Shown here: positions 1 through 12,635 of the stretch, in pieces
Layout of the letters: each line of letters starts with the position of its first letter
Numbering within the stretch: position 1 is the stretch's first letter
NCBI GenBank assembly: GCA_002102555.1
Contig: MCFL01000069.1
Location: 1 to 64,000 of the forward strand
Length of the DNA stretch: 64,000 nucleotides
Origin: Catenaria anguillulae PL171
Taxonomy: Eukaryota > Blastocladiomycota > Blastocladiomycetes > Blastocladiales > Catenariaceae
Direction of reading: 5' to 3'
The notes under the pieces: generated by a model
What the model was told of the DNA's origin: nothing
Database searches by the model: none
What the model saw: the letters and a program-made list of their open reading frames with translations, nothing else
Translations under genes and position numbers: made by a program

Positions 1-879
1 CACGAACCTGACAACAAAGTAAATCATTGTATTACTATGTCAGTAAAGATACGAATAGTCCGGCAGAGCGCACAAAAAATGGGGGGCGCCGAGTTTTCAT
101 TGTTCCCACAAAACGCGATGTTATATACATGTGCTTGCTGCCTGGACCATCGCAAGACCGATCCATTGAGATCCCGTTTCGCCAAACAGACTATACAAAT
201 CGACGGCCGTTTACTCACACATAACGGCATGTTTCGACCCATTGGGTCGTGAATCCACTGTTTTTTGATACACCCGTTCCCTTTAGTGCAGTCATTCGCC
301 GCCCATTCCGTGGCGTGGTGCGGTGCCAGCTCGGCAAAGACAACAGGAGCCTCCCACGATCAGTGCTGGAAGCACCTCATTTAAGTTCATACGGTGAAAG
401 GGTCCTGGCGGCCATGTAAGCATGAGCACCATCCCGCGCACCCGCGAGAAGTGGCCATCGTCACGATGAACCGATCGACAGCCAGCCGCCGACGCCGACG
501 GCATCATGTGATACCAAGTCGCAATCGCAAATCAATGATGTCAGGATAGTAGTCACCATGTATTCTTGTACTCGCCCACTATGAACTCTGCGCAACAGTG
601 CGCTTAACCGCCGTCCAGCGCATTGGCCTCGCTGGCGCCAGTGTTCGCGGGTCCGGCCTCAGCGCCACCTCGATCCCATTGCCATTGCCATTGCGCCTGG
701 GTTCCTTGGCTCACACGTCTCGGCAATTTCGAATCAATCCAAGGACATCCACGGCCGATACCGTTCCTACTCTGGGTGCTCCCAAGTCGGTACAAGAGTT
801 GAAATCTCAAAGCAATATAGGTCAAAAAGTCGTGCATGATGGAACACAGACAAAACCGCAATTGTTGGCAAAATAAATA

Positions 880-2074
880 TGTACACAAAACAAACAAAAC
901 TGGGACCGGCAAATGTCGATCAACGACCGTCGCGCCTGCGCCCGTCCCGATTCCGCGTGCGCCTCCCTTCGTTTCGATTGTTGTTAAGCCAAGCACGGGC
1001 AGGCGACCAAACACTGGAAGTTCCAGGCCCGGCCGACCCGGTTGCCGGTCTTGGTCGCGGATGCGGCCATTGTTATTTCCGCGTGGTGGCGTGGGTGTGG
1101 GGGTTGGCCGAGGAGATGCAACAGTTGTCGTTGCTGGTTGACCACGTCCTGGGGTCGCAGGCTGGGATGGGCGCGGGATGCGGCGGTTGCCGGTGCCAGT
1201 GGTTGGCTGTGGGCTTGCAGGAGGATCCGCCGACGTTGTGGTTGACAATTGGGTGGATGAGATTGTCGTCGGCTGTGAGCGGCTGGTGGTGGTGGTGGTG
1301 GTGGGTGGTCGCAACAGATGACGTTGTTGTCGGAACGTCCGACGTGGGAACTGACGAGGAGGAGCTTGTTGTTGTCGGCTGCACTTGAGATGATGTCGAC
1401 GTGGTCGTTGCTGGAGGGACAGATGTAGTGCTCGCAAATGAGCTCGATGAAGGAGGTACAGAAACAGTCAACGTGGTCGTTGATGAGGTCGGAAGTGGCG
1501 GCGGTGCAGGTGCAGGCGGTGGAATGGGAGCTGTTGGGGGTGAAGGAAGAGGAATGTCGGGCAAAGGAGGAGGGGAAGGCGGCTCAGGGCCGGGACTGTG
1601 GGAATTGGGGGGTCGGATGGATCAGCCGGTGGCTTTGGCGGTTCCAATCGCGGAGGAATCACCACGTCTGTCCCAGGCGGGCCCGGCGGGGGGACTGGGA
1701 TTGGAGGATCGTCGACTTGTCCAGGAGGGACAAACCCGTCATCGCGCTGCCCTGGAGGCACAAAGTTATCCTGCTGCCCAGGTGGCTCAAACCCAGGTGG
1801 AATGGGAATGGGCGGGCCCTCGTCTTCGTTGGCTGCAATCCTCACGCGACCTCGCCAGTCGTTTCCTCTTCCAGCGCTACCGCCACCGGTTCGTTGGTGT
1901 CACCGCGTGCATTCTGTCGGCGATGGAGGTCCGTGTCGCGCTTGAGAATAGCGCTCGCGTTAGCTCCAGTTTGCTCGGCAGCTTGACTCAGTGGAGCCGC
2001 GATTGCAGGTGACAACAGCGCCGGAATAAGAGCAACCGGACGAGAGCAATGGCTAGACAAGGGTTGTATTTCAT
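880..2074 (-). CDS. secreted Pro/Thr/Ser-rich (mucin-like) protein, frame-broken
   Basis: I do not recognise a family. From the ATG at 2074 the protein would open with a hydrophobic signal peptide (MKYNPCLAIALVRLLL, then a run ending AIAAPLSQ) if one T is restored to the TT near 2024. A KRD/HRRQ basic stretch that could be a propeptide site follows. A GT-AG intron of about 71 nt (roughly 1846-1916) joins the frames, leading to PPGQ-type proline repeats (about 1620-1845), then Pro-rich and Ser/Thr-rich tracts, and a His or Thr tract from a GGT/CCA repeat near 1290. A C undercall near 1596 explains the next frame change. The 3' end is unclear; low complexity continues to about 880. It suggests an extracellular or wall-anchored stalk protein. 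Exact exons are unsafe. Confidence 0.4.
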
Positions 2075-2139
2075 GACTGGTCGTGTGCCATGGATAAGAG
2101 CATTCGAAGTGGTCTATACACAAATCTGTTGGGAACAAT

Positions 2140-2970
2140 GGGGTGTCATCGAGGCGGACAATGTGTACATGAATGCGGGCAGCTGGTGACTTTTGACTTG
2201 AACCGAACCATCAATGACATTGTGCCGTTAGGTTCAGTCGGGACTTGACTGGCTACTCGTTGACCATCCCAAATGAATGTCATGAACGTTTCATGCTTCA
2301 GAACCATAGGGTTTCCGTGCAAGGATAAGTAGCATCGCAGCTCTAAACGTGCAACACTGACAAAGCCCCAGCTCCAACATGGCTTGTGACACGTGTGAGG
2401 TGGTGGGTCGATACGGCTCTGTGACCGTCCCTTCAGTCACCTCCACTGTGGATTCATGACGTGTGGGGAAGTGGACTTGAGCTTAATGAATTATGCCTCC
2501 GAACCTCCGGAATCCAGTCCAATTTCATGTACACCGGTTTTGCTGAGGACAAACAGCAAGTCAAGGTCAAGGGAACGCGAAGTGAGCTGCGGACAGCCCA
2601 GCATTTTGTCCCTCAGACTCAGTGGTCAGCTTCTCAAACTGCGACTGAAGACTCGATCGAAATTCTCAGATCAGTCAATGAAATATATTTGAATGAATAA
2701 AAATCGTCCCCAAAGAATCACCCGACTGGTAAATAAATAACAGTAAACGCAATTTACAAGGTGCGGGTGGCGAAAGCACAAAACATGACTCGAGGGTGAC
2801 ATGGATGGGTCGGGAGACAGCAACAGCAAAGAAAGGTTTCGAAAAGGGGGGGGGAGTCAAGACAGACTTCCAAGACGGCAGTAAACGGGCAATTGGGAGG
2901 CTGCGGTCCGCTTCGTCATTCAAAGCCAATTGCAACGACAAATACTGACCAGAGTGTTGACCTTGGGAAA
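2140..2970. other. intergenic region, no gene seen
   Basis: Only short overlapping ORFs without family features or plausible starts occur here. It lies upstream of the secreted Pro/Thr-rich gene and downstream of the CSL gene, so it probably holds the promoter of the former and the 3' UTR of the latter. A G8 run lies near 2850. Confidence 0.4.
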
Positions 2971-2971
2971 G

Positions 2972-5900
2972 TCAAGGAATTTGGAGAACATGAAAAACGC
3001 AAAGGGAATCACTCCAAAACAACAACATTGCCGGATCCCAACACAGTCTCATCAAGTCGGAACAAAAATGACCGCCCCGTCTCATAAACAACACCATCGG
3101 CACGCACAAAGTATAACGGCAACAACAAGCTCGGCGACCTACCATGTCCACTGTAACGACACCAATAGGCAATGGGACAATGGATGGAGGTTCGGGAGCG
3201 CAGGAGGTTGCTTCTTGCTTGCGCTTTGGCCGCCTTGCCCCCGCCGGGCGCCACCTGCCGAGCCCGAGGCAGATGACGATGGGGCCAGAGCTCGCAGACG
3301 ATTTGAGCCCAGAGGGTGGCAGAGTCGCAGACCTCGCCAGCGGTTTGGTGAATGGCGGCGTGCTTGAAGCACTGGATAAACTGCTGCTGTCGGGACTCGA
3401 TTTGCCAACCTTTGGCTGCGTTGGCGTCCGCTGGGATGCACTGGTTTTCCCTGAAACCGGATGAGCTCGCGCAGGGGTTGCAGGAGGCATAGGCGACTTG
3501 GTCGATGGCGGCGCGGCTGGCGGAGGTGAAGCGACCGCCGAATGGTTGATTGGGGCATATGATAAGGGGGAGGTAAGGAGGGTGGGCCGAGGTTGCGTGC
3601 TGGGCTTTACGTCGGGTGATATGGGCATAGAGGCACGTAGGTATCGGGAAGAATTGAATGCATCGACAATTGCCGCAGAGGGGGCGGATGCGAATCGCGC
3701 GTCGAGCGGGTTGAACGAAACGGGTGGCATGCTTGTGAAAGCAGACGGGATGCCGTTCAGCATACCCCGCTGAATCATGTGATGTATGTGAAGAGGAAAG
3801 GGCTGCTGTGTTGCGCCAAAGATGGATGAAGGTGCGGCGACCGTTGTCGTGAGCGCGAGAGGGTATGTGGTTCCGGCTGGCGGAGGTATGGCAAGGACAG
3901 ATGCAGGCGACACGACATGTTGAGTAGAAGGAGTCTGGGCTGTTGTTTCGACGGAACGCAACGGGCTGGGTTGATATGGCTGGGTATCATTGGCAAGATT
4001 GGGATGCAGTTGCGGTCGGTGAGAGGAATCAACGGTGGATGTTGGCAGACCAGGATTCATTGGAACATGTGTGGACAAAAGGGCAACTTGTGTTGGATGG
4101 GTCGAAGGTGGTTCTGGGACTGCTGGTGCTCCTTGTGCCTTCAATGATTCCGTTGACGAAGACGCTGCGGGCATGGGAGCCGGAGCGATCGGGGTCACGG
4201 TCGGCGCCGAGGCGGCGCGTAAAGGTGGCACGAAAGGATTTGAGCCTAGAGACAGGCCAATAATGCGCTCTGAAAGCAACCGGACCGGAATCGGTGCCTT
4301 GACCACACCACCTGGATGCTGGGAAGCGCTCATGAGCTGCGCATCAGCGCCAGCCGACATTGTATCCACCCGCTCCTCAATGACCCCGGCATGGAGAGCG
4401 TCCGGCGTGACAATAAACGCCGAGTACTTTGGCGATAGTGATGCGTCCCTGGGAACAGATCCGGGTCGAGCCGATGCGGGGCCAACAAACAAGTGGCGAA
4501 GAATCGTGACTGGAGAAGGAAAGGTCACGGTCGCATGCGTATTGGATTCCCAGTCCACGCTGCACTTCATGTCGGCAAGGTAGACACTGAACGGGTGGTC
4601 GAGAAAGTGGTTTCCGTCGAGGACCAGCGTCGTCGACATGCCATGGACACTGGCGGGATTTGGTGTGCCGTCCGTCATGTACGAGCGAGCAGCGGTTGCA
4701 ATCGTGTGAGACTTGATGGTCGGGAACGGTGAGAGTGCGGAAAGGGACGAAATACACTTGCGAGCTGGAGCAGAAGTCGACATGATTTTGGCGCTGTCAA
4801 CTTTTGCGTTGTCGTCGCCCACCGTGCTGGACCCGAGCCCTTGATGGTTCATGTCAGTGCCTAATGGACCATCCACCTCGAGAAGGTGCGGATGCGGAAT
4901 GTAAAACGAGCGCTCAGCCTTGTCTGCATTGACAATCGTCCACACCGAGCCCTCCGTCACATCGACCGTCAAAGTACCTGCTCGAACGTCTTTTGTCGAC
5001 CCGGCCTCCGATAATTGGCTCGGCTGTGCCGGGCAAGAATTGCGGCGTGCTCGGGCACCAGCAGCGGGACGCTTGGGCTCGTCGGATTGGACAAAGCTCA
5101 TGTGATTCGACTGCGGAATATAGAGTCCAATGTCGTTGCCGACCACCGTCAAAAAGGCACCCGTGTACTCAGCCGAGTCCTTGAGCTGGAAAGCGACCTT
5201 GTGCAGTTGAGCAATCGGGTCAAGCTTGGGTGCTTCAAAAGCGCGGGCCAAAGTCTGCGCATCAGGAGCACCTGTGCGGCTGCCACTGACCTGAATTATG
5301 GACAGGGCATGCGAAGCAGCCGACGCGGCGTGCGGGTCGTGAGAAGCGCAAGGGCTCGCCTGTCGATACGTGTGCAAGACCCATGGATGTGTGTGCAAAG
5401 GGCGAAGTGGTGGAAACTGACCAGAGCCCAAGTGTTGGCGGCCGCTGTTCCGAGTTGAGGGCAAAGCAGATGATGCCGTCGCGCGACCAGACGAGGTGAC
5501 TTGAGGTTGAGATGTGACGGAAGCCGAGTTGGATGCGGTTCCTTGCGCCGTCGTAAGCAGATGGCCCTCGGCAAGGATGACAGTCGTGTTGTTGTCGACA
5601 CGCCGCATGATGAATTCGCGAGAGCGTAGTCCGGTGACAGGATCAACGAGCACGACGGTTTGGTTGAAGGACACGATCTTGCCGCGGGTCAGGCATTGCG
5701 TTGGAGTCGGCATTTGACCTGATGATGACAACCGTGACGAACCTACGCCGCTGCCTCCACTGCTGCTGCTGCTGCTGCTGCTGCTTGCTACACCTCCAAC
5801 CTGACCACGCATTTCTGGCGTACTTGCTCCCGACGCATCCGGACTCGTACGCAGCAGCGCGTCCCGATACTCAGCGGCCGTCGCACACACCTCGCACTGG

Positions 5901-8900
5901 CAATTGAATTGAGGCAAGTTGAGGTACGGTGAATGGCGCTCAAACTCGTCAACAACCTCGAGTCGCAAAGCTGCCCAAGATGCAGTGGAGCACAGGTACT
6001 TGAGCTGCTCGCTTTTGATGGCGCCGGGGAACACGTGCTTGACGACGTCCAAATTGGCAAGGAATCGGTCTTGGTCCAGGTCCACGTCGCCTTGCGACTT
6101 TTGCGGCTTATTGACCTCGGCACAGGACAGGACCTCGCGTGTAAGCGTGTCAACCGGGACGGGCACGCTTGAGCCAATCGACAAGTACTTTGTGGACACG
6201 GTTTGCGAGCGAATCCGGTTGAAGAGGGCAATGAGGCTGCCTGCGTAAATGATACCGGCCGATGGACTGGCACCAGTCGACCGGACCTCAATCTTCTTTT
6301 TGCTCGGCTTGGAAATGACTCGGACTGGCTTGGAGGCAAACTCGAGCAGCTTCTTGGGCGTTTTCTGATCGCCTGTTGCCTTCTTCTTGCCCTTGTCTGC
6401 TCCGGCCATGCTTGAGCTTGTTGTCACACTTGATGAAATTGCTGGTTCCGCAAGTTGAAACACACAGCTAAACTCTTTGCGCCGTTCCGAGTCGCTGATC
6501 CACACGTTGCGAAATACCCAGCGCTCGGCCGGAACCTCTGCGCAAAGCGCCTCGGTGCAATACTTTTCCACTGCCACCATACCCTTACTGTTGCCTGCCG
6601 GCGTCCGAGCGGTGCGCAGTGGAATTTTGCCGGATGGTGCATAGCCAGTCGCAGCTTCCGAATCTTCACCTGCGCCGCCAACGTCACTTGCATCCGAATC
6701 GCTTTCCCCGGCAGATGATGATGACGACGACGATGGGTCGCGCGCGAATGCGGCAACCGAAGCACGTCGAGCACGGACCATGGGCGCGACTGCCGCTGCG
6801 GCTTTCCTAGGCGACGGCGTGGATCCGGCTGCCCCACGGGCCGATGTGGAGCGGACCTGGCTCCTTGTCCGCACCGACGACCGCACACTGGTGCGCAGGG
6901 TGCGTGCACGACTTGGACGCGTCGTTGAGTTTGCCGTCACAAACTCTTCCTCGTCTTCCTCGTCATGGCTTGGAGGCTCTTGGCTGTTGCCGGTATCCTC
7001 GTCGGCTTGCTCGTCCACCATCTCGACGTCGCTCGATTCCGTCTTGACATTGTCTGCCGCTGCGGCGGCGACGACCGCGGCCATCCGGCCCTTGGTCTGC
7101 TGCCGTTGCCTCTTGGCCGCGGTCGCCTGCCTCTCCTTTGCCCGATCCATTGCCGAAATCATCTTGGCCAGCACAGCCGCAGGCAACGAACTGGCCGCTG
7201 CGCGCCACCCGGCCTCAGACAGCATGACCCTCTCACCCCTTTGCGTGGACACAATAGTTTCATTTGCATCGCCAACCCCACCAGCCGCCGTGCCGCCTCC
7301 GCCACCACACGGCTCCATGGACGCGTCCTCGGGCAAATCGACACCCTCAATCTCGCCGCGCATCAGCATAATGACCTGCGGCTGGTACGCCTCGGGCAAC
7401 ACCGTAATCCATCTCGGAACCTGGTCCTTTGCCGGAGCCGGCGGCAATCCCATGGGCTGGCCGAGCGGCGACTCGGGAAACAACGGTGCACCCACGACCG
7501 AAATCATGGGTGGCGGGCACAAGAAGCGCTTTTCGGATCCGTACGACTTTTGCGCGACCCGCGGCGTGTACAACGACACCTTGCACAAGCCCCATCGGCC
7601 CACCCATCTTTCTGGCTCCCTTGATGCGTCTCGCGGCAACTCGCCGTGCGTCGACAAGTAGGCGCGCGCGTACATGTGCCAGCATCCTTGCGAGTGGCAC
7701 GAGCCTTGAAGCGACGTGGCGTATAGCATGGACTCGACAATGGTTTGTAGCTGCTGATCCGTCAGCGTGCGCGTGGTTGGCGTGTGTGTGTCGGGCATTT
7801 GAATGTTGGCTGGATGTTGACGCTGCTGATGAGTCTGCTGAAGATGCTGCTGTTGCTGGTGGTGATGGTGCGCATAGAGAGCGGAGCCGGGAAGGCTGAG
7901 CGGCAGGCCCGAGGGTGAGGATGCGAGCGGATTGCCATCAGCGACTTGGACGCGGACAATGGATGGCGGGGAGGGCGGTGGGACATCAATCGTCGACATG
8001 CGCCGGTGCTCTGGCGCGGCACGGTTGTGCAGCTCAACGAGCATGAGCGCGGCGGCGGCCGTGTGTGCGTCGGCATGACTTTGGGCCCGTTGCCGAGGTG
8101 AATCAAGGTCATGTTGCCCTTGCTGCTGTTGACCGGTAGAGGGACCAAATTGCCGCTGGCGGGTAGGCGTCGGTGGTGGCAGTGCCTCCTGCTCCAGGGG
8201 CTGTTGACTGTGGCTCCTGCGCCTGTTTTGTACCCCTCCTGCTCCTCCTCCAGCATGCAGCAGGCCTGACAAGACCGATGCGTTATCGGCATCGTCGTTG
8301 CATTCATGCGCTTGCTGCGGGTGCTCGCAATCCTCCATAATCACATCCATCATGTCCTCGCTCGACCAAGCCTTTTCCATCCGCAGCCGAGACATTCCCG
8401 AGTCGAGATTGACATGCGGATCCATTAATTCGTTGCCGCTTGTGTCTCGGCCCTCGTGCTTGCCCGAAACATGGCCGGGGCCGATGTCCACGTCCATCTT
8501 GGTCGACACGTGCGTGGCATTGGCGGATTCTGCAGCGCTCACCGATCCAAGTGCATTAGCCAAGGCCGAGCCATGTACCGGAATGGTGGGCGTCACCATG
8601 GAAAACGACGCATGCGTCGCGCCAGATCCCACACCAACGTCGACAAGTCCACTCCCAACGCTGCCCTCATTGGCCGTCGGCAACAAGTCTGGATGATTCA
8701 TCAACAGCGCTTGCACCAGCTGCTCAAACCCATTCACGTCGTCAGCGTGCGCCGCGGATATCAACGGATCCAAATGCTCGACGCCAACCATGGTGGCAAA
8801 CTCGGGCGGGAAATGATGCGCCGACGCCGTCGCTGATGCAACACCGACCGTTTCACCAATCCCAACAGGCGACACCGTGTCCGTGAAAAACAGGCTGGCA

Positions 8901-11059
8901 ACTTCGGTTGGCGACGTGCTGCTTGCGACACCTGTCATGCCGCCGAGACTCGTGGCGCCCGCGGCCGATGATGACACAGACATGGGCGATAGTGATCCGC
9001 CAATGTTGTTGTTATTGCTGCTGTTGCTGAATGCGGCGGCGAGGCTTGCACCCGATCCGCTGCCGTATGTCATGACGGTGGAATGCGGCGCTCCCGAAAA
9101 AGGCAGGGAAGCGTGCTGATGGTGCTGTTGCGAATCGACCAGCATCATATGCATCCCATTCGATTCTCCGCTCGCGTGCCCAGACTCGACCATGTGGCTC
9201 GACATGTGACCGCTCGCTTGACCCATACCAGTACCCGTGGGCATGTGAATCGGTCCGCCCAATGCTCTTGCCAGCTCGTACGCGTCTAACCCACCACCGG
9301 GCTGCCCACGCTGATACGCGCTGCCCGCAACGGCTCTGCGTGCCGTCTCTGCAGCACCCGATCCGGCGCCATGCACGTGCGCAAGTGATGATGGGGTGGT
9401 GGCGGCGTGAATGACGAGTCCAGAATGCGCAGACGTGGGTCTAGAATCACTCGATGCAGAGGCGGACGCCGAACCGGGTCGCGAGCTGCGCACCATGTAC
9501 GGTGAGGCCATGGGCGATGGGTTCATGAGCGACACGTCAAACAGGAACGTGGATCCCTGGGCCGCGTTGTTTGTCGGGTCGAGCAGGCCGCCGGGCCGGA
9601 ACGGGCTTGGGTGTGCCGCACCCGAGGCGGACGCGGACGCGATGGGATCGAGGAAACTATGTGTATCTGGGACCAGCGATGCTGGAGATGCGGCAGCAGC
9701 AGATGTGTGAAACATGAACGGGTGCGCGCCGCCACCGTTGAGCGTCGACTGGGCGTGATGGGGGAATAAATCCGGCGCGCCGTGCTCCATGGGTTGCTCG
9801 TCGTTGGCGTAGAGGTAATGGTGCTGAGCAGAATATTGCAGGTCACCGGCGGGACTCGTCGCATCGAATGTGCCAATCGGCTGAGACATGGCCATCATTT
9901 GGTCAAACAAGTGCGCGCTGGTTCCACCCTAACTCCTGCGTCAGCATCCACGGCCGTGAGTGACGATGTGTTGAACAGGCCCAGTCCTGCCGAGGATGGA
10001 GGGGTTGCAACCGCTGCGGATGATGAGACGGGGAGTAAAGCGGGCGGCGGCTCGGACCGCATCTTCTTCTTTGCCGTCGGGTTCGGCGAGCTCTGATCCG
10101 CCGCTGTTGATGGAAAGGTTGGCGGCGGAGGTGGAGGAGCGATCGAGTGTGGATGAAACGCCGTGCCGCCAATGCCAATGGCGGGAATGGTCGGAAGCAC
10201 GTGGGGATGCGGCGAGTAAGACGACGGGCTGACATGCGGATGAGGCCGTTCGGCTTGTGCCTGTGACGTGGGCGCTTGGTACGCGAGGGAATCGAACGTG
10301 GACGTGGTTGGCGAGTATTGCATTGTGGTTGCTTGTGAAAAGTGGGAATCCGTGGGACTTGTTGGCGCGACATTGCTCCCGTCACCAGCTGCATGTGCCG
10401 GGGCTTCCAGCAATGCGGAATCGCCGTCGTTGGGCGTCCATGACTTGCTGAGCTGATACGAGATTGGCATCACGTCCGAATGACGCCGAGCAACAAACCG
10501 TGGGCGAGCATGTGTCGATGAAGCAGCCGGTTGGCCGCAATGCTGCTGTTGTTGCTGGTCGAAAGAATTGTATGTGTGAATCATGAATAGACCCGCATGC
10601 TCCTCGTCCTGACAGGTGCCCGGACTGGCTGATGGCGGAGTCGAATGCAGCGACCCACCACCGCCAGCAGTCGCTTCAGGGCTCGTCAATCGAAGTGAAT
10701 CTGAAAGCATTGCCGGGAGCGACGACGATAAGGGATCCGTGACGGGGGGATAAGCTGCCGTGGGGGACAAGAGCGATGGATCTTGAAGTGAAAACGGATG
10801 CTGGTTGGGCTGGTGCCTGAGGACAGAAATGCAGACGGCATAACTGCGAGTTGATGCCCTTGAGATTGAGCTGTGGATCCAGAGGCCGTTGTGATAAGTG
10901 GATGCGGCGGGGTACGATGGCGCTTGCGCGACTTTGTGCCATTGCGTTTGATGGTGGCAGGTGCGGGTGTGGGTGTGGGTGTGGTGCCAAGGGGTCGGGA
11001 TCCGAGCCCATGCCGCTGGCTGTCAGACCAGCTGGGCTCGAGTAACGAGTTTGGGACAT
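2972..11059 (-). CDS. CSL-family (CBF11/CBF12, RBPJ-like) transcription factor, very large
   Basis: DNA-binding regulator of the CSL family (RBPJ/Su(H)/Lag-1; Cbf11 and Cbf12 in fission yeast), expected in the nucleus. The 9910-2972 frame has the family hallmarks in order: Rel-like N-domain with VAQKSYGSEKRFLCPPP (about 7510-7560), then WISDSERRKEF (near 6490), the beta-trefoil with VISKPSKKK (near 6310) and LFNRIRSQTVSTKYL (near 6210), VVLVDPVTGLRSREFIMRRVD split by linkers (near 5640), QLHKVAFQLKDS (near 5190), GSVWTIVNADKAERSFY (near 4930), and an IPT/TIG domain starting STTLVLDGNHF (near 4610). Long Ser/Gln/His/Pro-rich linkers separate these, including about 350 residues inside the N-domain, and a disordered N-terminus of over 700 residues. 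The ATG at 11059 is reached by restoring one base at 11005-11008 (C run), 10793-10796 (A run, T in sense) and 9905-9907 (A run). A 53-nt GT-AG intron (9881-9933) is an alternative to the last. The true C-terminus lies between 2972 and about 3260. Confidence 0.85.
5759..5786. repeat. CTG triplet repeat encoding poly-Ser in the CSL gene
   Basis: A nearly pure CTG run on the + strand reads as AGC (Ser) codons in the CSL gene. It lies in the linker before the second beta-trefoil block and should be length-variable. Confidence 0.7.
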
Positions 11060-12635
11060 GTCGCACGGGCCTTTGTCATTGGTCCACTGACGGCTGCTTT
11101 GGGATGCAGTCCAAGAAACCTGCGCACGCGCACGCGTCGTTCTAAGGCCGTTAGGTGCGATCGTGGCTGGACGGTCGCAGCCGAGAAACGAAACCAACAA
11201 CGCGTCGTCCTTTTTGTTGCGACTTGATTGGCCAACGGTGCGTTGTGATTTGTTGCATCTTCAGGTGCAGCGCAGAGAATAATGGCCAAAAGAAACCAGA
11301 GCAAAAATGCAGCTGCAAACGAGCCGCCGGCAGGTAAGGTCAGGTCGGGGCGGGCGACTTCAAGTTGTCTGCATGAAACAAATATCTTGGAATGTTATTG
11401 ATACTTCTGCAGACTCGAGCAAAGGCTCGGCACGAACCAACCGCGATACAGAATCAACCGGCCGGGCACGGATAAAGATCCGATACCGAGCACACGGGAG
11501 CTGTGTAACGAGTGAGTCCAGCAGTGAGTCGATGAGCGGACCAGAGACGACGGAGGCCAGTCAGTCGGTGCGAACTCGAGTGGCGCCGATGCATGCGCAT
11601 GCAGAATACGTACCACAACCGAATAGGGGCACAAGGCAGGACACGGGATTTACAACACTAGTCCAAGAACTGCTCGGAAAGTGGTGAGCTGGCCTGTATA
11701 GTACAGTATCAATAATAATCAGCTAGTGTCATGGTGGTGATCCTTTTGGTGCCTTCGGCAGGGAATCGCTGGCATTGACAATACACGACGCACATAAAGT
11801 TTCGGGAGCAAATGCTGAGCCGAAAGTCGCGGGCCTGCTAGAAAGACAGTTGCGAACAATTTCGGCAGCAGCGCCGACAGAGTTTGGCGACACGCGACGG
11901 CGGAGACAGGCGAGGGAGTGGTGGATCCGGCAAACCGCTGCTGCTGGCGCGAAGATACTGTATGATCCGAGGGATTGAGCGCCGACGGTGAGTCTGCTTT
12001 CTCATGTGCTGCAATGTACTGTATCGATTACAGAGCATACAGCAGGTAGCAGTCAAGAGGGGGCAGCAGACCGAACATGGCTGGTCGGATCGAAGGGCAG
12101 GGGCCGCTGATCGGCGGCACCCCTCGTGACAAATGCACGCAAAAAGCGGCCAAAAGTCGACCTCGATAATTTTTTGCGCGTTTTTGAAGACTGTCCCAAA
12201 GCAGCATCACGGTCAATTTTGTTGAATTAACCGGGCCTGTTTGCAGCGTTTCTTGAGCGCGACGTATTAATACAATTTTCCAGCTGAACCCAACTACTCG
12301 GCTTTCGCCGAGGCGGCTGATAGGTTCCTCAACGACTTTCGGAGTATTGAATGTTGGCAAGTCGAGCCATGCTGTGCTGTCGGTTGCTCTCACTCTGTTG
12401 CACCTCGTTTGAGGGGATGGGACGCGGGTTTCGCGCGCATACATGGTGATGTGCCCGAGCGGTTCCCATGTCGTTACTAGTCGTGCATGCACACGCAAAC
12501 GGCAAGCAAGTATTGTGGTAAAGGCAATGCATCAGTAACTCATGGCATTCACTTGACCGCGCATTCACTTTATCGCGGCCCACATTGCAAAAGCTACCGG
12601 CGCCGAATCATCTCAACAATACACACGAGGTCGTC
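11060..12635. promoter_or_regulatory. divergent intergenic region between CSL and SPAG16
   Basis: About 1.6 kb separates the starts of the CSL gene (-) and SPAG16 (+). No ORF here has family features. It should hold both promoters and the CSL 5' UTR. I could not assign a specific operator by eye. Confidence 0.4.

Noticed and set aside
604-1437. 277-residue minus-strand ORF taken as the whole first gene
   Set aside because: It starts at a non-ATG codon inside the Pro/Thr-rich gene and has no signal peptide. It is better seen as part of, or a shadow of, the 880-2074 gene.
9881-9933. 53-nt intron near the start of the long CSL frame
   Set aside because: It is in phase, but the donor is weak (gttagg) and it is shorter than all other introns here. 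One missing base at 9905-9907 explains the frame equally well and fits the window-wide pattern. Kept only as an alternative.
12440-12520. Second tRNA-like string (gcccgagcggttccc)
   Set aside because: No complementary acceptor ends or T-loop; a chance match.
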